A stretch of 64,000 nucleotides of DNA from Desulfogranum japonicum DSM 18378 (lineage in GTDB: Bacteria; Desulfobacterota; Desulfobulbia; Desulfobulbales; Desulfobulbaceae). The stretch is taken from positions 1 through 64,000 of the forward strand of contig NZ_AUCV01000021.1 in assembly GCF_000429945.1 (NCBI RefSeq), in the 5' to 3' direction. Positions 8,528 through 17,904 of this stretch are shown here, in pieces. Under the pieces are notes generated by a model. That model saw only the letters and a program-made list of their open reading frames with translations. It searched no databases and was not told where the DNA came from. Each line of letters opens with the position of its first letter. Position 1 is the first letter of the stretch. Both the position numbers and the translations under genes were made by a program.

Positions 8528-8552
8528 TTGCAATTGCAATTGCAAATTGCAT
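8528..8552. promoter_or_regulatory. Tandem TTGCAA palindromes upstream of the AlpA-type gene
   Basis: In the 219-bp gap between the AlpA-type gene and the unknown gene there is a run of overlapping TTGCAA/GCAATTGC palindromes, about four units in 25 bp. A second inverted repeat (ATGGGG with CCCCAT near 8491-8512) lies between it and the AlpA start. Both could be regulator sites for the alpA-polymerase transcript. Confidence 0.4.
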
Positions 8553-8635
8553 TAATGGATTTTTCTGGAAGGGAAAGGACTAAGGAGAAGGGAAAGCACT
8601 CTATTGGTAGGAAGGTCTAGAGCGGAACTTGAGTC

Positions 8636-9343
8636 TTACAAGTGATATTTTTTGAGAATTTCTGATTCATTTTCTTTGGGGTCATGTGTCCTTTTCAATC
8701 TTTTTCTTGCGGCAGCAATCACATGATTCAAGTTCGATACGGATATCCCATTTAAGTCACCATAAATATCATTTATAAATTGGCGCAATGAAGCATCTGT
8801 TTTAAATTCTTTATCTCTAAACTCGCCCATCAGGCATCTGTCTAAGGTTGCAATAACATATTCATATGTTTCTGGAGTGAATGAACCTTCCTCAACAGCT
8901 ATTTCTTTAGTTTGTTTTACTGTAGCACTCATTAGGCCGAACTCTATCTTATCTTCTTCAGATAAAGGTTGGCTGATTAATTTTTGAAATGCTCTATGCT
9001 TCTCAGCTAAAGCCTCTTCTTCAATTTCAATGGTCTGATCATAATCCAACTCTTCTTTTTCAACTTTAACTTCGTTTTTTTCACCGCTGTCACCAGCTGC
9101 CCACTTTTCAAAGGATTCAATATGAATGTACAAATTATCCTCTGCAAATAAGATTTCTACAGCGTAATTAAGTTTGTGCTCTTTCATACGGTATTCCACA
9201 TGACCATCTTTGCACGCCTGAAAAAGCTCTGACTTCAAGAGTTCCAAACATGACCCTTCATCACCACACCAGTACCTTACCAATGCATCTGCAGGAACGT
9301 ATTTTGGCTTTATCCAAGAACCATTCTTCTTATGTTGAAACAT
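8636..9343 (-). CDS. Hypothetical protein of the integrated element
   Basis: A 235-residue soluble protein with no family I recognise. It opens WIKPKYVPADALVRYWCGDE, then has an alternating helix/strand region to about residue 85. A very acidic linker (about 86-125, many Glu) follows, then a mostly helical C-terminal domain (LRQFINDIYGDLNGISVSNL, then a basic AARKRLKRTHD end). Its ATG lies 2 bp after the integrase stop. GGAG in the last integrase codons serves as its ribosome binding site, so it is translationally coupled to the integrase. The basic tail could bind DNA; that is a guess. Confidence 0.75.
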   Translation of the reverse strand: MFQHKKNGSWIKPKYVPADALVRYWCGDEGSCLELLKSELFQACKDGHVEYRMKEHKLNYAVEILFAEDNLYIHIESFEKWAAGDSGEKNEVKVEKEELDYDQTIEIEEEALAEKHRAFQKLISQPLSEEDKIEFGLMSATVKQTKEIAVEEGSFTPETYEYVIATLDRCLMGEFRDKEFKTDASLRQFINDIYGDLNGISVSNLNHVIAAARKRLKRTHDPKENESEILKKYHL

Positions 9344-9345
9344 AT

Positions 9346-10536
9346 TTACTTCTCCACATCCTCTCTTAATTCATCAAGGTAATCTGCCCACCACTGCATC
9401 ATATCTTTCCTCTTTTCGAGATGTTGTGCATAATTGTATGCCGCCTTTACACTATTTCCCTCAGCGTGAGCAAGTTGAAGCTCGATAGCGTCTCCAAGCC
9501 ATGCATTTTCATACAAAAGGGTTGAAGCCATCCCTCGAAAGCCATGTCCTGTAATCTGGTCCTTGCTATATCCCATGCCTCGCAGAGCTGCATTAACTGT
9601 ATTATTACTCATCGGTTTACTTCTGCTTCTCAGGCTGGGAAAAACATATTTCCCTTCACCTGTGAGTGGTCTAATCTCTTCTATTATTTCAAGAGATTGA
9701 CGAGACAATGGTACAATATGCGGTCGATTCATTTTCATCTTAGACTCAGGAATTTTCCATATACCGCCTTCAACATCAATCTCTTCCCACTCCGCATGCC
9801 TTAACTCGCCAGGTCGAACAAATGTAAGAGGAGCTAGTTTCAAAGCACATCTTGTAACAAGATTGCCATGATATCCGTCAATTGCCCTCATTAAGCAACC
9901 AATCTTTTTGGGATCGGTGATTGTCGCCATGGCTTTCGGTTTGACTGGTGTCAGAGCACCTTTCAAATCTGCACTCGGATCACGATCTGCACGACCTGTT
10001 GCAATGGCATACCTAAATACTTGTCCACAAATCTGCTTAACACGATGGGCAGTTTCAATTGCACCACCATTTTCAATTCTCCTCAATACCTTCAATAGCA
10101 TGGGAGCATCAACTGAAGCTATTTCTTTGTTCCCTATCCATGGGAGGACCTTGTTTTCCAACCTGCCTTTTACTGTTTCCGCATGCTTTGCAGTCCAAGT
10201 TGGTACTTGTTTCGAATACCACTCCCTTGCAACCACCTCAAACATATTTTCTGTTAATGCTTTTTGCTTACGCTTCTCTTGATTCTTATATTCGTTTGGA
10301 TCAATACCCTTCGCCAATATTCGCTTGTAATCAGTATGCCACTCCCTCACCTCTTTAAGTGTCACATCTGGATAGACACCATAGGCAAAGGTCTTTCGTT
10401 TTCCGCCAAACCTATAATCCCATCGGAAATACTTCCCTGTTTTTGTGACAAGCAGATACAAGCCACGACCATCTGTCAATTTGTACTGCTTCTGTTGTGG
10501 TTTGGCATTGCGAATTGCGGTATCTGTGAGCTTCAT
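9346..10536 (-). CDS. P4-type tyrosine recombinase (integrase)
   Basis: A 396-residue protein. The N-terminal arm-binding domain (DUF4102 type) is MKLTDTAIRNAKPQQKQYKL and onward. The core-binding domain spans about 100-180 and the catalytic domain follows. Catalytic residues visible are Arg in TFVRPGELR, His-x-x-Arg in GHGFRGMAS, His in LAHAEGN, and the nucleophile Tyr in AAYNYAQHLEKR. AGGAGA precedes the ATG. The gene is read away from ssrA, and its start is only 164 bp from the ssrA 3' end, the usual arrangement for elements that integrate into tmRNA genes. It is translationally coupled to the next gene. Confidence 0.95.
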   Translation of the reverse strand: MKLTDTAIRNAKPQQKQYKLTDGRGLYLLVTKTGKYFRWDYRFGGKRKTFAYGVYPDVTLKEVREWHTDYKRILAKGIDPNEYKNQEKRKQKALTENMFEVVAREWYSKQVPTWTAKHAETVKGRLENKVLPWIGNKEIASVDAPMLLKVLRRIENGGAIETAHRVKQICGQVFRYAIATGRADRDPSADLKGALTPVKPKAMATITDPKKIGCLMRAIDGYHGNLVTRCALKLAPLTFVRPGELRHAEWEEIDVEGGIWKIPESKMKMNRPHIVPLSRQSLEIIEEIRPLTGEGKYVFPSLRSRSKPMSNNTVNAALRGMGYSKDQITGHGFRGMASTLLYENAWLGDAIELQLAHAEGNSVKAAYNYAQHLEKRKDMMQWWADYLDELREDVEK

Positions 10537-10599
10537 GACGGTATCTCCTATTGCCTATTTATCAAATACCGTCCAATATACCGCCTTAAATGACGGTAT
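10518..10599. promoter_or_regulatory. Cluster of ATACCG(TC) repeats over the integrase start
   Basis: Five copies of the same word occur in 82 bp: GCGGTATC (10518-10525), GACGGTAT (10537-10544, touching the integrase ATG), ATACCGTC (10566-10573), ATACCG (10578-10583) and GACGGTAT (10592-10599). Orientations alternate. They fit arm-type integrase or excisionase sites, or an autoregulatory operator for int. Confidence 0.55.
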
Positions 10600-10631
10600 G
10601 TCAACAGATCAAACTGGACACTACTGGAAAC

Positions 10632-10666
10632 AAAAAACCCTGAAAGCCTTTTCAGCTCTCAGGGTT
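10632..10666 (-). terminator. Rho-independent terminator of ssrA
   Basis: On the minus strand AACCCTGA (10666-10659) pairs with TCAGGGTT (10643-10636) and is followed by TTTTTT. It lies 34 bp past the tmRNA 3' end on the element side. If the element integrates at the ssrA end, it brings this terminator with it. Confidence 0.85.
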
Positions 10667-10699
10667 AAGTATGTTGCCAGATCTCTCTGGACTTTAATA

Positions 10700-10725
10700 T
10701 GGTGGAGGCGGCGGGAGTCGAACCC
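10700..10725. other. Probable attachment site core at the ssrA 3' end
   Basis: The last bases of tmRNA (3' end including encoded CCA at 10702-10700, within GGAGTCGAACCCGCG read from the plus strand) are the usual crossover core for elements of this type. The matching copy at the other end of the element is not found in this window, so the far junction must lie to the left. The exact core cannot be defined. Confidence 0.45.
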
Positions 10726-11059
10726 GCGTCCGGAAATTCTCCCCTTATGTCTCTACATGCTTAGTTCCGGGATTAAGTCTCGCATCCGGGTCTCACCCGG
10801 AACCGGGATAATCGGATGCCAGCCTGAAAAGATCTTATCCAGTGCGCCTCAGGCGTGCGCAGCGGACCAGCCTATAGAGTCGACGCTCCGATTCCAGCCC
10901 CATAGACAAGGGCTGGTGGAACGGCACAGCAGATTAAGCTGCCAGTGCGTAATTATAATCGTCTGCGATTATATTTAAGTTCCGTCATTTTTACGAGCTG
11001 ACAGAAACTCGACATGCAACACTAAGCTTCAATATCCCCGTCGAATCCGTTTCGCCCCC
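10700..11059 (-). ncRNA. ssrA: Transfer-messenger RNA (tmRNA)
   Basis: About 360 nt. The 5' end GGGGGCGAAACGGATTCGAC (from 11059) and the 3' end TTCGACTCCCGCCGCCTCCACCA-type acceptor (to 10700) form the alanine-like tRNA domain. The reading frame at about 10967-10935 encodes the tag ADDYNYALAA followed by TAA. tmRNA frees stalled ribosomes and marks the truncated product for proteolysis, with SmpB as its partner. The smpB gene ends only 31 bp upstream on the same strand. The gene remains complete although an integrated element abuts it. Confidence 0.97.
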
Positions 11060-11090
11060 ATTCTGTAGTATGTGTTTATGATAGTTGTGG

Positions 11091-11546
11091 TTACATCTTG
11101 TTGCGCATATCGCGCTCAATTTCGCGGTTGGTCTGCTTTTCTTTTAGAGCAGCCCGTTTATCATAGAGTTTTTTACCGCGGGCAAGGCCCAATTCCACTT
11201 TTGCCTTACCATTTTCTATAAAGTAAATCTTAAGTGGTATAAGCGCAATGCCTTTCTCGTGCAATTTTCCGATGAGTTTTCGAATTTCCTGCCGATTCAA
11301 CAACAATTTACGCACCCTGAGCGGATCAGGACTCACATGGGTGGCAAAAGAGTATGGCGAAATATGTACATTATACAGAAAGACCTCACCATCCTTCACC
11401 TGGGCATAGCCATCGCGCAGGTTCACCTTCCCAGCCCGAAGAGATTTTACCTCCGGCCCGTTGAGCACCATGCCAGCCTCAAAGGTCTGGTCTATATGGT
11501 AATCGTGAAAAGCTTTTTTATTTTTTGCTACTATCTTCTGTGCCAT
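11091..11546 (-). CDS. smpB: SsrA-binding protein SmpB
   Basis: A 151-residue protein of standard family length. It binds the tRNA-like part of tmRNA and carries it to stalled ribosomes. Conserved stretches include [29 protein letters not shown] and the basic tail [19 protein letters not shown] that enters the mRNA channel. AAGGAG lies before the ATG at 11546. ssrA follows immediately on the same strand. Confidence 0.97.
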   Translation of the reverse strand: MAQKIVAKNKKAFHDYHIDQTFEAGMVLNGPEVKSLRAGKVNLRDGYAQVKDGEVFLYNVHISPYSFATHVSPDPLRVRKLLLNRQEIRKLIGKLHEKGIALIPLKIYFIENGKAKVELGLARGKKLYDKRAALKEKQTNREIERDMRNKM

Positions 11547-11656
11547 ATCCCAACACTCCTTAACGGAAAGAGAGTGCTTCTACCACAAATTCCGAATTAC
11601 TTCAAGCAGATTCCCTGAAAACTACCAGTCCATCTAAAATAATGGTCTAAAGAAAC

Positions 11657-13477
11657 TCAATCAACCTCTCTAGTTACCCTGATGGCTTCTTCAACAGTGG
11701 TCAAACCTGCCTGTACCTTTCGCCAGGCATCCTCTCGCAAAGTGGCCATACCCTCACGGGCAGCGACCTGTCGCAGTTCTTCCACCGGAGAGGCTGCAGA
11801 GACCATCTTCTTTAACTGCTCAGACATTGGAAATATTTCAAAAATTCCCATACGCCCTGAATAGCCAGTATTTCGACAATTCAAGCAGCCTGCTCCTCGT
11901 CTGAGCTGGACCGATTCCCTGTCATGTACGGGAAATCCCATTTTCAACAACTCGGCGGCCTCAACCTCGTAGGTCTCTGCACATTCAGGACAAATCTTAC
12001 GAACCAGTCGTTGCGCGAGAGCACCAAGCATGGTGGAAGAAATCAAAAACGGCTCAAGCCCCAGATCCTGCAGACGAACAATACTTGCAACCGCATCATT
12101 GGTGTGAAGGGTTGAAAATACCAGGTGTCCGGTGAGAGCTGCCTGAACAGCATAGGTTGCTGTTTCCAGATCTCGAATCTCACCAATCATTATTATATCC
12201 GGATCCTGCCGAAGGATATTCCGCAAAATAGAGGAAAAAGAAACATCAATCTGGGTTTGCACCGCTATCTGGTTGAATTCCTCGTGGACCATCTCCACAG
12301 GATCTTCAACCGTAATGATATTCTTTTCAGGTGTGGCGATCTTTTTCAACGTCGAATACAGGGTGGTGGACTTACCACTACCGGTGGGACCTGTTACCAG
12401 AACAATACCATGGGGACTGGTCATGAAGTTATCATACACAACGCGATCACGACGGGAAAATCCCAACTGGTCAAGATCCTGAAACACCACATCCGGGTTC
12501 AGAATACGCATGACAGTTTTTTCGCCGAATGCCACAGGAACGGTAGAAACACGAATTTCAGCTTCCCTGCCCTCCTCCCTTCGTCCGATTTTAATACGCC
12601 CGTCCTGAGGGCGACGCTTCTCGGCAATATCCATCCGAGCAAGAGATTTTATACGGGAGGTAATGGCAGAATGCACGGCTTTAGGAAGCTTGTAAATCGT
12701 ATGCAAGACCCCATCAATACGAAAGCGGACAACACAAGATTCCCTTTTCGGCTCCACATGGATATCACTGGCTCGCTGATCCAGAGCATAGCTGAACAGG
12801 TGATTGACCGCAGCTTTGATGTGCTGGTCTGTGGATGCCAGTTCCTTATTGGAAGCCAGTCGGACATACTGCTCAAGGTTACCGATATCTACGGTGGATG
12901 CCGTGCCGGTACCTGAAAACTGGTTTTCCGCCGCACTGATGGAGTGCTGGAAACCAAAAAATTCGCCCAGGATTTTTTTTATATCTGAACGGGTGGAAAG
13001 ATACGCCCGTATCTTAACTTGATTGGCCCGCTCAATATCTGCCAATACGGTGTGCTTGTCCGGGTTACAGGTGACAACCTCCAACACGCCGTTCCGCAGG
13101 CCAAATGGTAATATCAGGTGACTGATGGCAAAGGATCTGGGGATAGTCTTTGTGACAATCTCCATATCCAATTCCAAAGGATCGAGTTTTTTGAAAGGAA
13201 TACGGAATTTTTTAGCAATCGCCCGAATAATGTGCTCCTCACTTAGCACAACAGCATTACTTCCGGGGATTTCCAAGTTCAGAGAAGTGATAATATCCAG
13301 CAAATCGGGATATTCTTTATCTCTCTGATCATTATCCTGTTTTCTGATGCTCAGCTGACGCAGCAGAGTTTGTTTTTGTCGTCCTTTGTTAAGAATAATA
13401 AACTGTCGCTGTTCATCGCTGAGCAATTTTTGCTCAACCAACAGATCGATAAGTTTATCGCTGTTAAGAAATGCCAT
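11657..13477 (-). CDS. Type II secretion/type IV pilus assembly ATPase (GspE/PilB family)
   Basis: A 606-residue hexameric secretion ATPase that powers pilin or pseudopilin assembly at the inner membrane. The N-terminal MshEN-type domain (about 1-150) may bind cyclic-di-GMP. The core has Walker A GPTGSGKSTTLYS, the Asp box, the His box and Walker B DIIMIGEIRDLETA. A CxxC...CxxC zinc element (CPEC and CLNC) sits near the end. The ATG at 13477 is chosen because the domain begins at MAFLNSDKLID and the frame upstream lacks family features. No other pilus or secretion gene is nearby, so GspE and PilB cannot be told apart here. Confidence 0.9.
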   Translation of the reverse strand: MAFLNSDKLIDLLVEQKLLSDEQRQFIILNKGRQKQTLLRQLSIRKQDNDQRDKEYPDLLDIITSLNLEIPGSNAVVLSEEHIIRAIAKKFRIPFKKLDPLELDMEIVTKTIPRSFAISHLILPFGLRNGVLEVVTCNPDKHTVLADIERANQVKIRAYLSTRSDIKKILGEFFGFQHSISAAENQFSGTGTASTVDIGNLEQYVRLASNKELASTDQHIKAAVNHLFSYALDQRASDIHVEPKRESCVVRFRIDGVLHTIYKLPKAVHSAITSRIKSLARMDIAEKRRPQDGRIKIGRREEGREAEIRVSTVPVAFGEKTVMRILNPDVVFQDLDQLGFSRRDRVVYDNFMTSPHGIVLVTGPTGSGKSTTLYSTLKKIATPEKNIITVEDPVEMVHEEFNQIAVQTQIDVSFSSILRNILRQDPDIIMIGEIRDLETATYAVQAALTGHLVFSTLHTNDAVASIVRLQDLGLEPFLISSTMLGALAQRLVRKICPECAETYEVEAAELLKMGFPVHDRESVQLRRGAGCLNCRNTGYSGRMGIFEIFPMSEQLKKMVSAASPVEELRQVAAREGMATLREDAWRKVQAGLTTVEEAIRVTREVD

Positions 13478-13593
13478 AGAATAATCCGTTTCTGTTGCTC
13501 CTTTGTCTCTCCTGTACCCTGGCAATAATTGCCCAAGGCTGCAAGTAGTTTTTATTTTACGACAAAAGAGAACACACGCAAAAGGGTAATTGC

Positions 13594-14217
13594 TCAGAGG
13601 AGATATTTCAGGAGCACAAATCCACCGATCAGCAACACCATGAACACTACAGTGAGGATATTGAAATATTTGTTGATGAAATACTGAACCTTGGCTCCAA
13701 AAAAATAAATAAGGCCCGCAACCAGACAAAACCGTGCAGAACGAGCCACCAGAGAAACCACCATAAAGGTCACGAAATTGGTTTTAAAGGCTCCAGCGGT
13801 GATGGTAAACAGTTTATAGGGGATGGGTGTAAAAGCAGCCATACCAACAGCCCAGGCATCGTATCGGCGAAAAGCATCCTGCACAACCACATACTTTTCC
13901 TGCAGATGGTACATCTCCAGAATGGGGGTTCCCAAAGTATCCATAAATCCCCAGCCAAGAGCATACCCCAGGGCACCACCAAGAACCGATCCCAACGAAC
14001 AAAGGGCGGCATATTTGAACGATTTTTTTGGTGCTCCAATACAAAGGGCGATTAAAAATACATCGGGCGGTATGGGGAAAAAGGAAGATTCTGCAACGGC
14101 AATGAAAAACAGAACCCATACTCCGGCAGGTGTTTGAATCCACGCCATACAGCGAAGGTATATTCGTTGCAACAGCCCATATTGTTCTTGACTCTGTTCC
14201 ACTGTATTACCACCCAT
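13594..14217 (-). CDS. VTT-domain (DedA/YqaA-type) inner-membrane protein
   Basis: A 207-residue polytopic protein. The segment [20 protein letters not shown] is the re-entrant, proline-containing motif of the VTT/SNARE-associated group, and [18 protein letters not shown] is the second such motif with Pro-x-Pro. About four to five hydrophobic segments are seen. Members move or scramble lipid carriers across the inner membrane; this one is closest to YqaA in size. The ATG at 14217 overlaps the pcm stop by 11 bp, so it is in the same transcript. Confidence 0.88.
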   Translation of the reverse strand: MGGNTVEQSQEQYGLLQRIYLRCMAWIQTPAGVWVLFFIAVAESSFFPIPPDVFLIALCIGAPKKSFKYAALCSLGSVLGGALGYALGWGFMDTLGTPILEMYHLQEKYVVVQDAFRRYDAWAVGMAAFTPIPYKLFTITAGAFKTNFVTFMVVSLVARSARFCLVAGLIYFFGAKVQYFINKYFNILTVVFMVLLIGGFVLLKYLL

Positions 14218-14854
14218 GGGTGCCGATCAAATCAACAAACCGAACATATTCAACGGTAAAGGTTTTTACCTCCCCGTCTTCCTTGACCACAAGTTTCAGC
14301 TCCTGATATCCATGTTCACCGACGGGAATAATCATTCTCCCGGGATCTGCCAGCTGGTCGAGAAGGGGCTGTGGGATATATGGTCCACCTGCTGTAACAA
14401 TAATTGCATCAAAGGGAGCTTCATCTTCCCAACCTGTGGTGCCGTCATCAATACGAGAGATGATGTTGTGATATCGCAGTTTATCAAATATCCTTCGAGC
14501 TTTTCCCAACAGGCCGTCAATACGCTCGACCGTATACACTTTTTCACAAATTCTGGAGAGAACCGCTGCCTGGTACCCTGATCCGGTGCCAATCTCCAAT
14601 ACCCGTTCATCGCCTTTCAATTGCAGAGCCTGGGTCATCAGGGCAACAATATAGGGCTGAGATATTGTCTGGCCACTGCCAATGGGCAGCGGAAAATCAC
14701 CATAGGCATTTGCTGCCATGGCATCCTCGACAAAAAGATGGCGTGGGACGGTTGCCATGGCATCCAGTACACGGGTGTCAGTTATCCCCCTTGGAATGAT
14801 CTGCTCATCGACCATCCTTTGTCTATATATATCATAGGTGTCAGAGCTGCTCAC
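14207..14854 (-). CDS. pcm: Protein-L-isoaspartate O-methyltransferase
   Basis: A 215-residue enzyme that methylates isoaspartyl residues with S-adenosylmethionine so damaged proteins can be repaired. Typical motifs are [17 protein letters not shown], the family-specific [18 protein letters not shown] motif [16 protein letters not shown], and the post-I VYTVERI. Length is normal. Its start overlaps the stop of the lipoprotein gene by 4 bp and its stop overlaps the VTT gene. Confidence 0.97.
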   Translation of the reverse strand: MSSSDTYDIYRQRMVDEQIIPRGITDTRVLDAMATVPRHLFVEDAMAANAYGDFPLPIGSGQTISQPYIVALMTQALQLKGDERVLEIGTGSGYQAAVLSRICEKVYTVERIDGLLGKARRIFDKLRYHNIISRIDDGTTGWEDEAPFDAIIVTAGGPYIPQPLLDQLADPGRMIIPVGEHGYQELKLVVKEDGEVKTFTVEYVRFVDLIGTHGW

Positions 14855-15225
14855 TTGACGTCTTCCCAGGTGAAATCCTCAAGCCATTCACGATCTTTCT
14901 CACTGAATGTTCTGAACTCACAGGATGTCACCACATCATTGTTCATTAAAATAACTATCATTTCATAGCCTTCAGCATCTACCCATGATCCTATCACAGG
15001 TGTATGGCCCAACAAACCGGGGACCTCCTCATAATAAACATACTCAATAACACCCGGGGAAACTGTCCGGTGTCCATTGGGTTCGCCAAGAAAACGGCGT
15101 ACATCGTTTTTTGTTGAGACTCCCGGTTTTATCAGTGCTGCATCAGAAGCCAGATGGCGAACCTGTTTGGCATTACATCCTGTAAGTAACAGGCAAAGAA
15201 ACAGTATCGAAAATATATAGCGCAT
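14851..15225 (-). CDS. Small outer-membrane lipoprotein, BamE/SmpA-like
   Basis: A 124-residue protein with a lipoprotein signal, [20 protein letters not shown], the lipobox cysteine following LLTG. The mature part has [19 protein letters not shown], the pattern of the BamE/SmpA fold in which a helix hairpin precedes a sheet. The ATG at 15225 is preferred over 15240 because it begins the signal peptide. It is the first gene of the lipoprotein-pcm-VTT group. Membership in the BAM complex is not shown; many unrelated lipoproteins share this fold. Confidence 0.8.
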   Translation of the reverse strand: MRYIFSILFLCLLLTGCNAKQVRHLASDAALIKPGVSTKNDVRRFLGEPNGHRTVSPGVIEYVYYEEVPGLLGHTPVIGSWVDAEGYEMIVILMNNDVVTSCEFRTFSEKDREWLEDFTWEDVK

Positions 15226-15361
15226 TGGGAATGCCTCCACCGGTTACAATGAGCTCGAATTTGTCCCGGTTTATGTAGATACGCACGTATTATTGAGCGT
15301 CCATCCTGAAATGCCCATTTCGGAAGGGTACTCTTTGAGAGTGTCTTGTTCCTATAACAAG

Positions 15362-15402
15362 AAAAAAGGTTGTGTTCCTATATCGTGAACACAACCTTTT
15401 TT
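15362..15402. terminator. Bidirectional Rho-independent terminator
   Basis: AAAAAAGGTTGTGTTC (15362-15377) and GAACACAACCTTTTTT (15387-15402) form a perfect 16-bp stem with a 9-base loop and T-tracts on both strands. It ends the htpG transcript coming from the right. The 337-bp gap between 15241 and 15577 contains nothing else convincing. Confidence 0.9.
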
Positions 15403-15577
15403 CAACCAAAGAGTCATTGCCAGCCGCCTTGAACGGCAGTATCTGGCAATTTTTTCTCTTTAAAGCTCATCATGTATGCGTCACAGCTACATATTGCGTA
15501 CAGACTGCTCACCGGATATCGAACGGAAAAACTCCATACCAGTAGCTGAAAGCTCAACTCTTTCTGAAATTGTCAGT

Positions 15578-17461
15578 TTACTCATTTGTGCCAACAGCAC
15601 GTTCAAGGATACGATAGTTACGGCTGACCAGTTCCATGGGATCAACCATCAGGCCGGCCTGAATAAGAGCATTGGTATATACCTGCTCGACTACTTCGCC
15701 TGCAAAATCTGTATCGCTTTCCCGCAGCTGGGCAAGTTTTTTAATTAATGGGCTGGAAGCATTGATTTCCAGGTCCTTTTTTGATCCCATGGAAAGAGGA
15801 TTATCCTGACCGGAGGCCTGCATGACCCGCTCCATGGAAGATGTCATGTACCCGTCCACATTTACGATCATTGCAGGACTGTCTACCAGACGGGTCGACA
15901 CTTTTACATCCTGCACCTTACCGGCAAGACGCTCTTTGATCCAACTGCAAAGCGCTGTTACTTGATCCTTGGGCAGAGCGTCAACAGTCTCTGCTTCCTT
16001 GTCATCTGCCGATTCCTGTGCATTTTCAGGCAGGCTGATATCTGCCGCGTCTGCTGAAACCAGCTTTTTCTCCTCATACTCTCCCAGATGGTTGAGTACA
16101 AAGTCATCAATGGGTTCCAGGGTATAGAAAATCTCAATGCCCCGTTTCTTGAACATTTCCACATAGGGGCTTGCTTCCACAGCACTGCGACTGGTTCCAT
16201 TGATAAAATAGATTTTCTCCTGCCCATCTTTCATACGCCCCAGGTATTTATCCAGAGAGATCATTTCTCCCGGCTCACTGGCTGAAGATTCAAAGCGCAA
16301 CAATTTCCCGAGATCTTTACGATATTCAAAATCAGAAGTCACTCCTTCCTTGATGAATATACCAAAGGTCTTCCAAAACTGCTGATATTTCTCCTCATCC
16401 CTGATGGCTTCTTCATTCAGGAATTTAATAAAGCGTTTGGTCAACACCTTACGCAGTTTCATAACCAGGGCATTATCCTGCAACGACTGGCGCGAAATAT
16501 TGAGCGGCAGATCTTCCGAGTCAACCACACCTTTCATGAAACGAAGCCATTCAGGCAAAATGTTTTCGCTATGCTGGTCAATGAGAACTTTCTGGCAATA
16601 CAGATTCACACCAGGGTCCATACGTCCCATGCCAAACATCTCAAAATTTTCCTTGGGCACATACACCAGCGCATTAATTGCCAGTGGAGCGTCAGCGGAG
16701 AAGTGCAGCCGATACATGGGCTCATCGCCTGCATTACCGACAAATTTATAAAACTCGTTATACTCTTCTTCTGTAATCTCGTTTTTAGATCGGGTCCAGA
16801 TGGCCTGAACAGTGTTGACGGTTTTTCCTTCAACCTTAATCGGAAAAGGCACAAATGTGGAATATTGCTCGATGATGCGCTCTATGGTGAATTTCTGCCC
16901 ATAGGTGTGCGCATCCTCTTTGAGCTCCATGATAATTTTGGTTCCACGGTGTAATCCGGGGCAAGGACTGATCGTATAACTGCCATTTCCGTCAGATACC
17001 CACTCATGCCCTTCACTGCCATCATAAGAACGAGTCTGCACAGTAACCTTGGTGGCTGCCATAAATGCGGAATAGAAACCAACGCCGAACTGACCAATCA
17101 GGTTAACATCCTTTTTCACAGCCTCAGCCAATTCTTCGAAATACTTACCAGAACCCGAGTGCGCAATGGTTCCCAGGTTTGTTTCCAGCTCCTCCCGGGT
17201 CATGCCGATACCGGTATCTGTGATGGTCAGTGTATGTTTTGTATCATCGCAGTCAATATTGATCTCCAGTGGAACATGCGCATCAAAATCGACTTTTTCC
17301 ACCAGATTCTGGTGCCTGAATTTTTCCAACGCATCTGCGGCATTGGAGACAAGTTCTCGAACAAAAATATCCCGTTCCGTATAAAGTGAGTTAATGACAA
17401 TATCCAGAACTCTTCGTGTCTCGGCCTGAAATTGTTTTGTCTCAGCCTGTACGTCTGTCAT
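15578..17461 (-). CDS. htpG: Molecular chaperone HtpG (Hsp90)
   Basis: A 627-residue bacterial Hsp90. The N-terminal ATPase (about 1-220) has FVRELVSNAADALEKFR, DTGIGMTREEL, and the lid and GVGFYSAFM segments of the GHKL fold. The middle domain contains PLNISRQSLQ, and the C-terminal dimerisation domain follows. The acidic charged linker of eukaryotic Hsp90 is absent, as expected. It is a single-gene transcript ending at the terminator near 15362-15402. Confidence 0.98.
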   Translation of the reverse strand: MTDVQAETKQFQAETRRVLDIVINSLYTERDIFVRELVSNAADALEKFRHQNLVEKVDFDAHVPLEINIDCDDTKHTLTITDTGIGMTREELETNLGTIAHSGSGKYFEELAEAVKKDVNLIGQFGVGFYSAFMAATKVTVQTRSYDGSEGHEWVSDGNGSYTISPCPGLHRGTKIIMELKEDAHTYGQKFTIERIIEQYSTFVPFPIKVEGKTVNTVQAIWTRSKNEITEEEYNEFYKFVGNAGDEPMYRLHFSADAPLAINALVYVPKENFEMFGMGRMDPGVNLYCQKVLIDQHSENILPEWLRFMKGVVDSEDLPLNISRQSLQDNALVMKLRKVLTKRFIKFLNEEAIRDEEKYQQFWKTFGIFIKEGVTSDFEYRKDLGKLLRFESSASEPGEMISLDKYLGRMKDGQEKIYFINGTSRSAVEASPYVEMFKKRGIEIFYTLEPIDDFVLNHLGEYEEKKLVSADAADISLPENAQESADDKEAETVDALPKDQVTALCSWIKERLAGKVQDVKVSTRLVDSPAMIVNVDGYMTSSMERVMQASGQDNPLSMGSKKDLEINASSPLIKKLAQLRESDTDFAGEVVEQVYTNALIQAGLMVDPMELVSRNYRILERAVGTNE

Positions 17462-17904
17462 GGGATTTTACCTCAAAAGATTTCCTTTTTTTGATTGCTA
17501 CGCCCAGCAATACCGGGTGTCTCCTCTCATAGGGCTTCTATGCTCCATACATGCAACACTGCTCCCACCATGGAGTTCGTAAAAATTATTCGTAACTACT
17601 CACGGGGAGACGAAAAGCTCATACGTCTCCAGTAGTTGCAAGAGATAACAGGGATCCTGAGGTTTTCGCAAGCAGGCTGGTGCAGCGTATTGGGTCATAC
17701 CTAAACCAGACTGATAGCGGAAAGATCAGGTGCACTGTGAACAGTTACGATTTGTATTATTCTCCAAAACTCATCAGATGGGAAAACAGAGCGAACAAGG
17801 CCCTTTCAATTATTCGGCCAACATGGTAAGCACGATACGTTTGCTGTCAAGCCCATGTATATGCAGTCATTCCACGACTGTTATTTTGATTTTGAGATCC
17901 CATT
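17462..17904. other. Intergenic region between divergent htpG and hemY
   Basis: The 443-bp gap must hold both promoters. Its right half carries one copy of the three-hairpin repeat (17658-17750). No heat-shock CIRCE element (TTAGCACTC-type) was seen upstream of htpG. No gene is supported. Confidence 0.6.
17658..17750 (+). repeat. Three-hairpin dispersed repeat, copy A
   Basis: One of three related ~95-bp non-coding copies. The hairpins are CTGGT (17677-17681) with ACCAG (17705-17709), CTGAT (17711-17715) with ATCAG (17725-17729) around AGCGGAAAG, and ACTGT (17734-17738) with ACAGT (17741-17745). It lies between htpG and hemY, about 155 bp before hemY. Confidence 0.75.

Noticed and set aside
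8528-8552. Possible CRISPR-like repeat
   Set aside because: The units overlap and are only 6-8 bp with no spacers, so it is not an array.
10445-10978. Open frame of 177 codons across the int start and ssrA
   Set aside because: It overlaps tmRNA and the integrase on the other strand, has no family features and is explained by those genes.
12125-12916. 263-codon plus-strand frame
   Set aside because: Antisense shadow of the secretion ATPase gene; low-complexity, His/Asn-rich composition.
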